Origin: Paramacrobiotus richtersi
Taxonomy: Eukaryota; Tardigrada; Eutardigrada; Parachela; Macrobiotidae
Length of the DNA stretch: 34,758 nt
Reading direction: 5' to 3'
NCBI GenBank assembly: GCA_034698045.1
Contig: JAQGAU010000200.1
Span: 1 to 34,758 of the forward strand
Shown here: piece after piece, positions 22,054-33,838 of the stretch
Layout: every line of letters begins with the position of its first letter
Position numbering within the stretch: the stretch's first letter is position 1
The notes under the pieces: model-generated
What the model was told of the DNA's origin: nothing
Database searches by the model: none
The model's input: only the letters and a program-made list of their open reading frames with translations
Made by a program: the position numbers and the translations under genes

Positions 22054-23002
22054 CATGTACAGAGACCTATTTCGCCAACATGAAACACTTTTTTTGCGAT
22101 TTTTTGTAAAATCACCCGTTGAATATTTTCACCTTCGCAACCTCTTATCGTAATGTCCAGTTAGTTGGTGTAGTGCCAGATTAATTTGACTAAGATTGGT
22201 GCAAGCTCTGGGTTATGACGGATTTTCATAGCAGTAACACCAGCAGGCGAACACTGTCGGGAAGCATTTGTGCTACTGCCGGAATTACTAGATAACAGTG
22301 TCTCTTAAATAGCAGCGCATCAGAATTGATTCCGATCAACACAAAACCTGTAGCTGGGCTGTTTCTCTATCAAAATATTGTTTCAGTTTATCATCTGAAC
22401 CCCGGCCTTAGTGGCCACGGTAAGCCGAAGGTGAACCAGTCTATCCCAGAACCACCTGGGGGCTCTTCCCGGGTTCCTGGAGCCCAAGTGTGGTTTTGCT
22501 GACTTTTTAGCTAACAGACATCGCCAGAAGAGAGCTCTGAGTCCGTTTCAGCAAGTTTTTGAATTAAAGCAGCGGCTTACCGAAAACTGCTGGGCAGTTA
22601 AGAAAGCGGTCGTCCGAACTCGGTCCGAGATTTTTTTCAACATTTTCGAAAAATTCCTTTCAAGCAGCGCAAACTTCGTTGCTAGCAATATTAATTTAGA
22701 TAAGCAACTTATGATTTATTACCTAAATAAAAAATGATAGCGCAAGGGTTTACCGTTTTGGGTATTTCTAGTCCAATTTAGAAGAAAAAATGAGTGTTTT
22801 GAGGTCAACTGCGGGTGTTCCTGCCGGGATGCTCCCAGTCAGATCCCGTTCTCACCAGACCCGGGTATTCCCATACGATGCTGTTGCTCAAACGTTGCTG
22901 TACAACTTTACAAAACAACGAAACTACATATTCGCACAAACAAACGTGTTTATGAATTTATACAAAAGTGTTTCATGTTGGCGAAATAGGTCTCTGTACA
23001 TG
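22054..23002. repeat. Perfect 39-bp inverted repeat flanking 871 bp
   Basis: Bases 22054-22092 (starting CATGTACAGAGACCTATTTC) recur exactly inverted at 22964-23002. The spacer has no transposase-like ORF, and the flanks show no target duplication at these limits. It may be a decayed or non-autonomous DNA element, or a local inverted duplication. Confidence 0.75.
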
Positions 23003-23628
23003 GAGGAGGATAAACTCAAGCAATTCGAAAGTGTATATTGTTACGGTTAACTAATTGATAATTCAGTAAGTGTCGGAATGGGATTCAAATCGAGATCTGT
23101 CATCTGCTAATTAATTAGAAAAGCTGCTAATTAGAAATTAAAAAAAGTATCGTTTTCAAACAAGAGAGAGTCTCGAATGATTATCTAGAAGTACATGATT
23201 TCACAAATGCATACACCGTCCAGTGCAGTGCATATTCCCTAAAATATCTCAGCTTGTATCTGAGTTACTCGCACATATAAATGGCCGACAACTGAACAAT
23301 GCAAAGTGTTGCAGATCGCACAAACTGAGTTCTAACAGCAAACAGTCCGTTTCTAATCGCCTCCAAAGGATTTCCACTTCAACATGCATCGTCATTATTA
23401 AATTTTTCCCTTCGCACATGACAAAAGTAGCACAATCCTCGTATAATAACATATTCTTCGTAGAACCGTTGAAAACTTTTAATCAACCATTCAAATGAGA
23501 ACTTTTTCCAATAAATTATCTATTCTCCATCTACCACTCTAGTAACCAACTCACAAGAAACTCAAAAACACAGATAAGAACACAGAACCCAAGCTTATTC
23601 CAACCCCCAGCCACAACGTCCCTTATCC

Positions 23629-26600
23629 TCATAATAACATGGTCTCCGGTTGTTCTAAAAATTTCTTAAAATTCTGCAGCCATTGAGCGCCCACGGCTCC
23701 ATCCACCACGCGATGGTCGCAACTGAGTGTCACGCTCATGACTGTCGCAATACGGTGTCTACGAACCACGAAACCGTCGATATCAAGGCAAATGAGTAAA
23801 CGTGAGGAATAATGATGTTTTACCCTTCTTTGCTCCTTTCGTCCGCGATTAGTTGCTTCTGCGCACCGCCAACAGCCAAAATACAGCTCTAAAACATTTT
23901 GTTCAATTTAACATTTTGTATAACTTTCTGTTCAATATTCGGCAAAAAAATCAACAATAAATTTTTTTTAACTTTTTGATTAAATAGTTCCCTAACGAAA
24001 GTCATGAGACTACATCACAAAGTATGATCTAGGTTATGGACATCGAAAACTTCTTAGCTTTCCAAAAAGAGTCGACAGTTTTCTAAATTTCTGGTAATTA
24101 TTAAATATTACGAATTTATTCCAAAATATTAATTGTCATCACGTATAATATGTTTTCATTCAATGAATTCATCACTAATTGCAAAATACGAACCTGCGGT
24201 GGATTTATGACGGCTGAGAAATTCTTGATACCGAACATGCCCAAATTGGAGACGGTAAAGGTCCCGCCTTGAAATTCATGGGGTTTCAGCTTCCCTTTTC
24301 GAGCAGCATCGGCCAGCCGTACGACATCACTGTTGATTTCCACCAAACCCTAAACAATTAAATTTAGCTATTTTAACATGTAAACTTCCCAAATGCGTAT
24401 TGTGCATGTAGCGAACCTTGGTATCAGCATTTGTGACGATGGGAGTGATCAAACCGGCATCGGTACTCACAGCCACACTGACATCTACCATGTTGTACCT
24501 ACAAGCGCAATAACAAACTTATCAAAGCAGTTTATCCAAATACAAAAAAACATACCATAGTAGCACGTAGACTACTCAATAAATACAAAAAAATGTCATA
24601 ACTCTTTCAAATTAAAGTATTCATTCACGAGATAGACGTTAAGCAGTTCGTTTTCCAACCAAAGTATAACATAAACTACAAATTGTTAACCATTTCAGAT
24701 TTGGTAGAATCTTACCATATCAATGAGTTTTCAACGTAAACTCATAATTACAGTAAATGGAACATTTATAGAACGTGGAGTATCAAAAATCTTTACAGCG
24801 GAGACCATTTTTCTAGCACAACTTACTGTCGTATGAAGGTGTCCATCCACGCCGAGTTGGCCTGTGGGACTTTCTTGCAGGCCAGAGCGGAGGCCTTAAT
24901 GATGAAATCGTTGACTGATAACTTGACTTTCTCCTTCTCCAGCATGGTGTTCAATTCCTGCCTTAATCTGTCAACACGCGCCATCGTTAATCAACAACAC
25001 GCAAAAATATCAAAAATGTGTCACTCACTCCATTACTTCATCCAGAACAATGTCCACCGATAGGTAATAATGCGGTATTGTCTGCTTGGACTGTAACAGC
25101 CGTTTCGCGATAACCTGCAAAATATTCATCAAATGGTTAACATTTCTGAACCAATCAGTTACTACTCTGCAATATGTTCATTACGTGGATGTTTTTTTAA
25201 TTGATTATTTTTTTGGTTCCAGTAACCTTCTAAACTGTTGTTTGAAGTATACAAACAATGGAGACAACCTATTCACCTGACGAATATTGGTCATGGGTAT
25301 GTCCTGGAAAGTTCCGGCTTCCGCAGCTGCTTCCTTCTTGGCACCCTTCTTTGGCGCTTCTTCCGCTCTGGCAGACGCTTTAGCACCGGGTTTGTAACTG
25401 TTCACGTCTTCAGCCACAATCCGCCCATCGGGTCCGCTGCCTCGAATTTCCTAACAATTTTCATCGTTAAAAACAGCAACAAAAAGAAAACCATCGTTAG
25501 CATATGTCCACTTAAGATACCCAAATAAACTGAATGCATGATTTCAAGACCACAAGACGACAGGAAGTCAGCGACCCGGAAAGCAACTGTTTTAATATTC
25601 TGTATTAATAAAATTAGCAACATTTTATTACACTACATTTTAACAGCAAATTATTAAAGGTAACTTCACCTAAAAAAAATAAGACGAAATGAAGCACTCG
25701 GTCATAAAACTAAAAAATCTTTTAAACTGAAAAAATTAACTAGTTAATAAAAGACAAAAATGAAATAAACTGAATTAATTACTTTAAATGAAAAAAAAAT
25801 TAACTGTTCACTTATATAGCACAATCAAACTTTTATAATATTATGATAAAAGTTTTCCTTTGAAACTGACGCGGCTCTTTCGTACCGACAGATCAATGCC
25901 CTTCTCCTGGGCTAACGCTTTGGCCAGGGGACTAGCAAACACCCGGCCGCCCTCGCGTTTGGGCGCCTCACTGGGCCGTCGCTCCTCACCGTCCTCTTTC
26001 GCTTCTTTCCGCTCGGTCCGTTGCTCCTTCGGCTCCGATTCGGTGGTTTCGGCCTTCTTTTTCGCCGGTGCCCCACCGGCATCGGCTTTCATATCCTTGA
26101 AGGCGGCAATGTCCTTCTTGTCCGACACAAAGATGGCCACTAGCTGTACAAAAACCGATGGAGATTACGATTACAACAGTACAAGTAACACCATACGACG
26201 GACTCCATGCAGTTCTGCAAAATATTACTATAATTTGGAGATTACATGATTTTGTGAATCGGTTGTCGTTGAATGTATAACCCACTCACTGTGGGTCTGC
26301 CACTCAACTGTTGGAAAAAGAGGTATGCACGGTAATTTTTTGTGCATAATAATATTCCCTGTTTAAAACTGCTAGGATGTGTAGAAACCTCGAAACTGAA
26401 TTTACAGCCGCTGCTGTGTGAGCCACTATACTACGAAATTTCCATCATACTGTACAATCAACTTCAGAAAACAGGTAAAAAATACGAACAAACGACTAAA
26501 ACAATAAAATCCAAATGTACACCACAACTTGAATAATTAAAGAAGAAAGCATAAAATAAAAACTTACAATAACTACAGAAATCCCACAACTGAAAAAATG

Positions 26601-29600
26601 AAGTTAATGGTTTTGAAAGTAAGAGAATGCAAAAACTTCCCCAAGAAAAAACTAACAAGAAAAAGACTGAACAATTTAATATACGTCTACCGTCTACGAC
26701 AACAATAATTATAGACCCCAAAGTCCAAGAAAACCAAAAGAAATGAAGAAAATTAAAAAAAATTAAAATCCCTAAATTATATAATTACATTCCACAAAAC
26801 TAAACTTACAATTAGAAACGATACAACTACACTGCAACAAAACAATAAAATTCAAATTTTGTTGCAAACACACCATAACAGAAGTCATTACCTTAGCAGT
26901 TTTTTAAACTTGAACTTTTCTTCAATTTACTTAACGATAAACCCCCTCAGAAAACGCCCCCTCCCTCCTCATCCCCCCGCCATGCAGAACGCGGTCAAAC
27001 AGGGGGAGAGGAACGGTCATCAATGTGGAGAGACGCACCAGATATCAGCCACCACCCACAAAAATGCAGGCACGACGTCCTATCTGGTCGCGTTCTACCA
27101 CGGCTTCGCGTTGAAAAAGGGGGCGTTACGGCTCATCATCGGGGTTTATTACTTGTACAAAACAAAGACTACTTAGAACTGCCGTGTTTAAGCCAGCCAT
27201 CCTGAAATTTAACTTACATGTTCTAAAACTCAAATAAAACGCTATAAGATTTGAATTAACTGTTCTAAAAATTACGAAAATGTTCTAAAAATTACAAAAA
27301 TGTTCTAGAAATTACAAAAAATGTTCTAAAATTTACAAAAATGTTCTAGAAATTACAAAAAATGTTCTAAATGTTTTGAATAAAATGTTCTAAACTTTAG
27401 ATAAAATGTTTTTTAAAAATTACAAAAAATGCTCCAAAATTTAAATAAAATGTTCTACAATTTCGACAGAATGATCTAAAATTTTAACATAATGTCCCAG
27501 AGTTTAGAAAAAATGTTCTAAAATTCAGATAAAAAGTACTAAAATTACAAGAAAATCTTCTAAAATTTAAATAAAATGTTCTAAAATTCAGAAGAAATGT
27601 TTTAAAATCTAAATAAGACGTTCTAAAGGATGTTGGCCCCTACCTGTCCAACGGGCACATCCGGCGCCCCATCGGGCACGAACAGTTTAGCCACGTACAC
27701 CTCATCGGGATTCTCCCAGTTCCAGTCAATCGTGGCCTTATCCGTCTCCACCTGGGCAATCATATCGCCCTCCTTGATCACATCCCCCTCCTTCTTGCCC
27801 CAGGCCTTAATCGTCGATTTCTCCACGGTGGGGGACAGGGCGGGGAGGTTGACCTTCTGGTGGGGCGGGTAGTTGCCCTGGTCGGCGGATGAGCTTTCTT
27901 TCTTCGTGGATTCACGGGAATCGGTTATCTTGCGGTCTTCCTTGGCTTCCTGGGGTTTGGAGTCCTTGGGTTTGTCGTTGGCGGGTTTGGATTGTTCGGG
28001 GGTGTCTTTGAAGTCTTTGAAGGCGGCGACGTCGTCCTTGTTGGGGACGATAATGCAGACGACCTGAACAGAACGAATTATATCATTCCGACTAAAGATG
28101 CGTGACCACAGCGAAATGAATTGTTTTTGGAATGCAATACTATCAGCTATCGGTCTGCCTCAGTTAAAAAAAATGCAATGCTGAAGAAACAGATATCTAC
28201 ATGCAAAATATTCGCTGTTTGGTATTTTACATCAAGATCGCTTACTATGTGCAGATGGGTGCAGTGAGCCATTGTTCTACGAAATTTCCACTGTAGCAGT
28301 ATCATACTGTTACATACGAAATTTCAGGAAATTCAGATACGAAATAATTCACATACGAGGTTAATTTACATACGAAATTTAAATATGAAATTAACAATGG
28401 TAATGTAATACGGTTACGGATGAAATACTGTCAATCTATCACATCAAATCGAAAAACAACAAGTGAAATGTTGTACATAATTGTATTTATCGACACATCT
28501 ACAAGACTTTGAAGTATTTTAAAGTTTTTTTTTTATTTTTAACCTAAACCATTCTTTGCTTATTGCGAACCAAAACCCCTCGGAAAAAACGCTCCCTTCC
28601 ACCTCATCCCGCGGTGTTTAGCATGCTAAACACGGACACACGGGAGAGGAAGCTCATCAATGTGGTGACATGCTTGGCTTCCAGACATGATTGCACTGCG
28701 AAATGCAGGCTCACTAGTCTCACCATCACACTCAACCACGGCTTCGCGTTTTAAAAAGGGCAGTTAATACGTCTCGTCATCGGGGTCTGGTCCAGAAACG
28801 AAGAGACAAAAGACTTATGATTTTTCTTCCAATTATGTGGAAAAACGAAACAAAAATCAAAGAAAAATTAACCATTATCTCAGCATTCAAAATAATCACT
28901 CAAAAAGAATACGGAGAGTATTAATAACGGAATATTTTCGATTTGGACCAACCTGTCCCAACGGAATATCCTTGGTGCCTCCAGCCACGACAATCTTCGC
29001 CAAATAACCTTCTTCAGGCGTCTCAAAGTCCATCGTGGCCTTATCGGTCTCGATCAACGCCAACAGATCCCCTTCACTCAGTTTATCCCCTTCCTTCTTC
29101 TCCCAGCTCTTGATACTACCCCGCTCCATGGTGGGAGATAATGCTGGCAGTAGAACTTTGGTATGCTGGGGTAGACCTGCAAAAACAAGGACTATACGAA
29201 AAATTGAAATTCCCATTAGTCAATGCCAAACAGTTCCCGACAAAAACCGTAGGTCCGTAAGCATTGTGTTTATTTCAGGAATATTTAATTATATTTTTTG
29301 AACGTTCCAAATTCATTCCAGAACATTTCCTACCTCCGCCGGAAGCAAAGGAGCGAAAAAGGCGGGGAACCCTGGATGAATTGTGAGCGCACCAGACGTC
29401 TTCCCGTTGCCCGTTGCAGGATAGTAAAACACTGTAATTGTTTTAGAATAATTTTTTATCAAACAAAAATGCAGTTTGCGGGATGAAATTACTTGGGTCG
29501 CTTCGAAAAGGGGATGGTTGCCGAGCTCGTGGACAGCCATCTGGATTGACGTTCACCCGCTTTCTGCACGTCGCAGCGAGGCAGTTTCCGGCACAGCACA

Positions 29601-29626
29601 CGGGCATTGCGTGTGATTTTGTACAT
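23629..29626 (-). CDS. DLAT: Dihydrolipoamide acetyltransferase, E2 of mitochondrial pyruvate dehydrogenase complex
   Basis: The product moves the acetyl group from E1-bound hydroxyethyl-TPP to CoA and forms the complex core in the mitochondrial matrix. Twelve exons in transcript order: 29626-29493, 29371-29334, 29176-28953, 28063-27644, 26143-25886, 25450-25277, 25114-25029, 24967-24827, 24498-24417, 24349-24194, 23888-23824, 23758-23629; 635 aa with all phases consistent. An Arg-rich targeting peptide ([16 protein letters not shown]) covers about residues 1-55. Lipoyl domains 1 and 2 carry ETDKAT with lipoyl-lysines K103 and K241. The E1/E3-binding domain is about 339-375 ([29 protein letters not shown]). 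The catalytic domain is about 405-635, with DHRVVDG (His608, Asp612) and the usual ending ETMLL. Exon 2 is a 38-nt microexon. Length and layout match animal DLAT. Confidence 0.95.
26940..27160. repeat. Intronic repeat block, copy A (paired with 28567-28790)
   Basis: Shared strings in the same order include AACCCCCTCAGAAAACGC, GGTCATCAATGTGG, CCACGGCTTCGCGTT and CATCGGGGT. The corresponding strings in the other intron sit at similar spacing. It is either a dispersed repeat family inserted in both introns or part of a larger intron duplication. Confidence 0.65.
27217..27626. repeat. Degenerate tandem array, about 19-20 bp unit
   Basis: About 20 units of roughly AATGTTCTAAAATTTACAAA run to within about 20 bp of the coding exon edge at 27644. 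On the transcribed strand each unit reads TTTGTAATTTTTAGAACA, a pyrimidine-rich tract followed by TAG, so the array is a series of 3'-splice-site look-alikes. Confidence 0.8.
28064..28952 (-). other. DLAT intron cutting lipoyl domain 1
   Basis: An 889-bp intron sharing ordered stretches with the intron cutting lipoyl domain 2, including GTGAGCCA followed by CTACGAAATTTCCA (near 28265 and 26420). It contains a perfect 20-bp palindrome at 28614-28633. No nested gene seen. Confidence 0.6.
28567..28790. repeat. Intronic repeat block, copy B (paired with 26940-27160)
   Basis: Resembles copy A along about 220 bp, with substitutions and small indels. It alone carries a perfect 20-bp palindrome centred on TTTAGCATGCTAAA at 28614-28633. 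Confidence 0.65.
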
Positions 29627-30615
29627 TTTTGTTCCGCGAATATAATAGCAGATGAAATGACGAAATATCGGTGCACAACGCAAGGACGAGAAACGCCAGA
29701 CCGAAATAGAAGAATTTTAACAGTGGCGAAACGAATTTCGGAGAATCATTTAGCATTCAACAGCGGTCCGTACAAGCAACGGATCCGGAAACTCTAAGCA
29801 TCCTCTGAATAAAGATAAAGGTTTCACAATAATCTTTTGAGATCAAAGAAAAATGTGTGATATTTTTGCAGCAATCATCAAAAATACTTCCTCGAAAGTC
29901 GAAACAGTTGAAAGGAGACACCCTGAAAGTCTTCGTTGCTGTTGAGGGATGTTCCTTCCGTTCCATTTTCTGATGGAATACGACTCATACGACAGCGACA
30001 GAAAAACGGTTGTACAGCGTTTTTAACTTTTTATAGAAGCAATTAACAAATTAAACTCGCTTAAACATTTTATTATTATTTACAGTGTTTTTTTGAAGCA
30101 TTCTAAGGTAATATTGAATTGTTTCTGGTCTCTAAAATGATGAATCATTTGTGATTGAAAGACGGAAACTATTCTAGGCAGGCGATTACAGTGGATTCGA
30201 TCTTTGGTGGAATTCCATTAGCCCCCAAATGGAGTCACATTCGAGAGATAGTGCGATATCACCGAATTTCACTTAAATCCGACTTGAAATTTTCTGGCTG
30301 TTTGCAAATAGCGTTCGTCAATTAACTGAATTTCATGATTCTAATAAAAATTCAATCCATCATGCTCCAGTATCCAGTAGACGTTTGAATTCTTCCCGAA
30401 ATTCAATGACAGTAGTGGGACCTTGTTGCCATCACTTGTCATAACCACCGCTGTCGATCTGCGGTGGAGTGGTTGTTTTAGTAGCCCTCGTTCCGACTTT
30501 CGCATTCTGCTAATTTTTGCATGTCTGTGATTCGATCTGCAACAAATCATTGGTTCATCGGCCGTCTTTTTACACGCCATCCTTACTTAACCATTTCTAC
30601 GATCCCCTGACGAAG
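29627..30615. other. Divergent upstream region of DLAT and PARL
   Basis: About 1 kb separates the two start codons, and DLAT (-) and PARL (+) are transcribed away from each other. I see no gene here and no element I can name. Both flanking products are mitochondrial, so a shared promoter is possible but not shown. Confidence 0.5.
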
Positions 30616-33018
30616 ATGCATCCTTTATGCCGAAGGTTGCTGTATGCGGATAACGGTATCGTGTCGATAGCGCGGAGGTACGTTCGAAACCTTCCCAACA
30701 ACGACAAGGAACCCCGAACATGTTTTTTGACAATTCTAGGACTGCGCGAACCTTCTCGAAACCTCCGCGCATCACCAGCGTCAAACAGGTGATCACTCCG
30801 AATGCGGAGTTTGTCGGGAACCCTGGACGACTGGTGGGGACCACGGGATTCTGCATCGCGGTACTTCCGGAACTTCCTTCGTGATTTTGCACTTTGGATG
30901 TTTAATGGCAATTTTTCGTGACTTTTTATAGGTTAGTGGCGCTACATTTGTTGGATGTGCTATTTGGAATTATGAAAAAGTTAGGAAGACTTTACGAGAG
31001 AAACTTACAGGATTATTTCCGGCTTTGCCCAGAAGGGATGAAACATGGGGCGAAAAGGTACCAGAATAGTTTCTTTCTCATCTGATAGCCTTATTTATTA
31101 TAAGAAAAATTTTACCGTTTATTTAACTATATTTCTTTCATTTTACGCGAATTTTTTTATTTTTTGCTTTTTTCGCTGTCTGAATTTTCCTTTTTGTTAG
31201 GTGAAAACGTTTTGGAAAGAACAGAACCACGGAAAAAAGCTGATTTTCACCATAATCGCCCTGAATTGTATTGTATTTATGATGTGGCAAGTGCGGAGTC
31301 TGCAGCCGTTCATGACCAAATGGTTCCTATCCGATCCCAAAGCCAAGAGATTAGGCATACCGCTGATTTTATCCGTCTTCAGTCACATTGCACCCCTCCA
31401 TTTATTATGTAATATGTACGTTCTCTGGAGCTTTTCCGACGCGGCCATGCACATGTTTGGACAAGAGCAGTTTCTCTTCTTTTATGTTTCCGCAGGTAGG
31501 CGAAATAGATTTCATTACTGACTATCACCGAGCAGTTTTCCCTAATCATATGGAATCGATATACGTATAACGGAAACACGTAATTTCAATATTCATTAGT
31601 TGCATAAAGCCGTCTGTACTTTTTCAGTTCAAGCGTCAGTAATACCACTTTGTTTATCCATTTCTGTAGAATCTTTTCAGTATTATCTAATTTTTTTTAT
31701 ACTATCAATATCATTTTAATCGTTTTTTTTGTTTTTCATGACCATTTTATTTTTGCGGTTTAGCTGGTTGTTGTTTTCCATAAATATAGGTTTGTTTTAT
31801 TTTCGTTTTACGTAATGTCGTTAATATTTTCGTGTATTTTTTTCGTATATTTTTATTTTCGTTAATATTTTCGTGAACCACTTTACGTTATTTTATTTGT
31901 ATCACTGCCTTTTCTATGAATGTTTTTCCATACAATGTCATGATCTCGTGCGTTGTTATTTTTAAGAAAACCTGGCATAAGAAAACTGACCATCGCTTGA
32001 ATAAAATAATGAATACTGCATTGAATCTGCCGTAGGATTGTTCAGTGGTTTATTGAGCCTAACGAACAAGATGTTCCGCGGTGTCCCGCAGCCTTCCCTG
32101 GGCGCATCGGGCGCCATCATCGCCGCCCTGGCCGCGGTGTGCACGGCCTTTCCCGACTCGAAACTGTCCATCATCTTCCTGCCCATGTACCCGTTCAGCG
32201 CCGACAGTGCCGTCAAGGCCCTCATCATCTTTGAATCGCTGGGTGTAATATTGAACTGGAAATTCTTCGATCATGCGGCACATTTGGGCGGCATTCTCTT
32301 TGGCATGTAAGGAACACTAGATTGTTTTGTCAGTGTAATTATGAAAATAAAATGATATAGGTTTTTGCTAAAAAAGTTTGTAAATTGTAATCTTTAATTG
32401 AAAACGAGTTATTTTCGTTCCACACTTTCATTAGCAGGCAGCTCATAAGTTCGCGCGTGACCGCGAGTAGCGCCGTTCTTCTACGATTCAACGCTGAGAG
32501 TTGCACGTCTGGTGCTGCTTGTCGTGTTTATTCGTTTATGGTTATATTCCTAGTTTTACACCAAATAGAAACGAAAAAATATCGAATAATAAAGTAGTAA
32601 TTTATCAATATCGTAACTTCTGATAAACGCCAGTTATTGTTTAATTATTTTTTATTGTTTAAATATTTTATTTTTAATTACTTATTACAGAAGTCCTCTG
32701 GTTTATGGACCAGTAATTAACAACAAATCGTTACACGTATAAACCTTTTAATCGGCTGAAATTGTAACGGGTTTTCTTTCTCGGACAGCTTTTGTTGACA
32801 CATGCGTGCTAAAGAAATTTTGATGTTTTTTCATCACTGCATGGTGGTACTTCTGCAGTGATTTTGTACATACAAAAATGCACAAATAGTAATTTTGTAT
32901 GATTGATTTTTGTAGATGGTACGTGAAATATGGCCATAAAATAACATGGGCCAAACGGGAGAGTTTCCTCAAGTATTGGCATAAGATGCGCGGCGGACAG
33001 GACGGCCCCAAACGCTGA
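30616..33018 (+). CDS. PARL: Mitochondrial rhomboid protease PARL (presenilin-associated rhomboid-like)
   Basis: An intramembrane serine protease of the inner mitochondrial membrane; family members cleave PINK1 and PGAM5. Exons: 30616-30677, 30740-30833, 30932-31057, 31201-31495, 32036-32306, 32916-33018 (TGA), giving 316 aa in consistent phase. The basic N-terminus (MHPLCRRLLYADNGIVSIAR) suits mitochondrial import. A first hydrophobic segment VSGATFVGCAIW lies near 53-64. The rhomboid core follows, with HLLCNMYVLWSF (conserved Asn), the catalytic serine in GASGA (Ser217) and the catalytic histidine in DHAAHLGG (His275). The 58-residue spacing equals that of S277/H335 as I recall them for human PARL. 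The tail IWYVKYGHKITWAKRE matches PARL. The start is the first ATG in frame; intron 1 is only 62 bp. Confidence 0.93.
31496..32035 (+). other. PARL intron 4
   Basis: A 540-bp GT-AG intron splitting the codon of a glycine just before the stretch leading to GASGA. AT-rich, with repeated ATTTTCGT runs around 31800-31880. No nested gene seen. Confidence 0.6.
32307..32915 (+). other. PARL intron 5
   Basis: A 609-bp GT-AG intron before the last coding exon, AT-rich in its middle third (about 32560-32690). No nested gene seen. Confidence 0.6.
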
Positions 33019-33838
33019 AAGACTGTGCATTTTATTTGGATAAAGAAAATTGAGTTAATTTCGTGCTTGTTATGCAGACATCTTCTCGCACAACGCACTG
33101 TGAGTTAAAAAAAGCATACTGGAAATTGAATTTTCAGTTTTATCCGATGGACAAGGGAAATATCCCGGTTTACTGATTGCTCGACAATGTTTTTTGATAA
33201 TATGATTTCGTGTTTCTCGATGTTATTAATTGTTCTTTGAAAGCCGAATTGTTGGCCGATTTTCTGTAAAATGTGAACATTCGGATTAAAATGGATTTGT
33301 TTAGTGAATGAAAACGAAAAGCCTACGAAGATTACAGGTTCAGAAGGCGGAAGTTCGGCTTCGAAAATATCATTTGTTTATCAATACAGTTACGTAATGC
33401 ATGCTTCCACTTGCACCAATACAAACAACCCGAATCTTATCGCACTTATCACTCCGTATTTAGGGGTATCATTTCGTCATTTAACCCATTGTCGTACAGA
33501 ACTTGGCTGTGGAAGTCGTTAGCAAATCAGTTGCGTTGCACCTTCCGAAAACTATTTTTTGCAGCATTTTCCCTGATTATTTTTTTAATTTGGTAAAATT
33601 ATTACGGAAGCTTTATGGTCTGCGCCGCGTTTTGACCGTGTGCTATAAAGTGGTGCATTTCGGTCTGACAATCCTGTACTGCGTCTACGATCCGACGCCC
33701 AGCAACCACTCGCGTGAATTGTGAATTTCCGGATTGTGAATTGTCTGGCAGGTTCTTTCCTGTTTATTTCCTTTGGATTGCTTGTTTAGGCTGCTTTAGA
33801 CTTTTTCACTTTTTGAATTCTTCTGTTATCACCATACA
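33019..33838. other. Spacer between PARL and the RRM gene
   Basis: About 820 bp holding the PARL 3' end and the promoter side of the RRM gene, which run in the same direction. ATTAAA near 33284 is a possible polyA signal. Short ORFs here show no family resemblance. Confidence 0.5.

Larger units (their letters stand above)
20576..23628. other. Intergenic region between the F-box and DLAT genes
   Basis: No convincing gene is seen in about 3 kb. It holds the upstream region of the F-box gene (right of 20575), a 28-bp tandem repeat near 21668, a perfect 39-bp inverted repeat (22054/22964) and, near 23478, TTTAAT, which is ATTAAA on the minus strand 146 bp past the DLAT stop and so a candidate polyA signal. 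A GC-rich patch at 22395-22495 stands out from AT-rich surroundings but matches nothing I recognise. Confidence 0.55.
26144..27643 (-). other. DLAT intron cutting lipoyl domain 2
   Basis: A 1.5-kb intron, AT-rich apart from a GC-richer block at about 26940-27160. Its segments at about 26390-26455 and 26940-27160 resemble parts of the intron cutting lipoyl domain 1. A degenerate tandem array at 27217-27626 ends beside the donor. No nested gene seen. Confidence 0.6.

Noticed and set aside
22395..22495. GC-rich patch, considered as an rRNA or tRNA fragment
   Set aside because: No T arm, anticodon arm or rRNA core string could be found; left as unexplained.
22790..23050. 86-codon plus-strand ORF
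   Set aside because: It overlaps the right arm of the 39-bp inverted repeat and shows no recognisable domain or supporting signals.
29757..29966. Minus-strand ORF upstream of DLAT
   Set aside because: Composition looks random; it does not join DLAT in phase, and the targeting peptide starting at 29626 already accounts for the N-terminus.
30587..30911. 100-codon minus-strand ORFs over PARL exons 1-2
   Set aside because: The plus strand splices in consistent phase into PARL; the antisense frames show no family resemblance.
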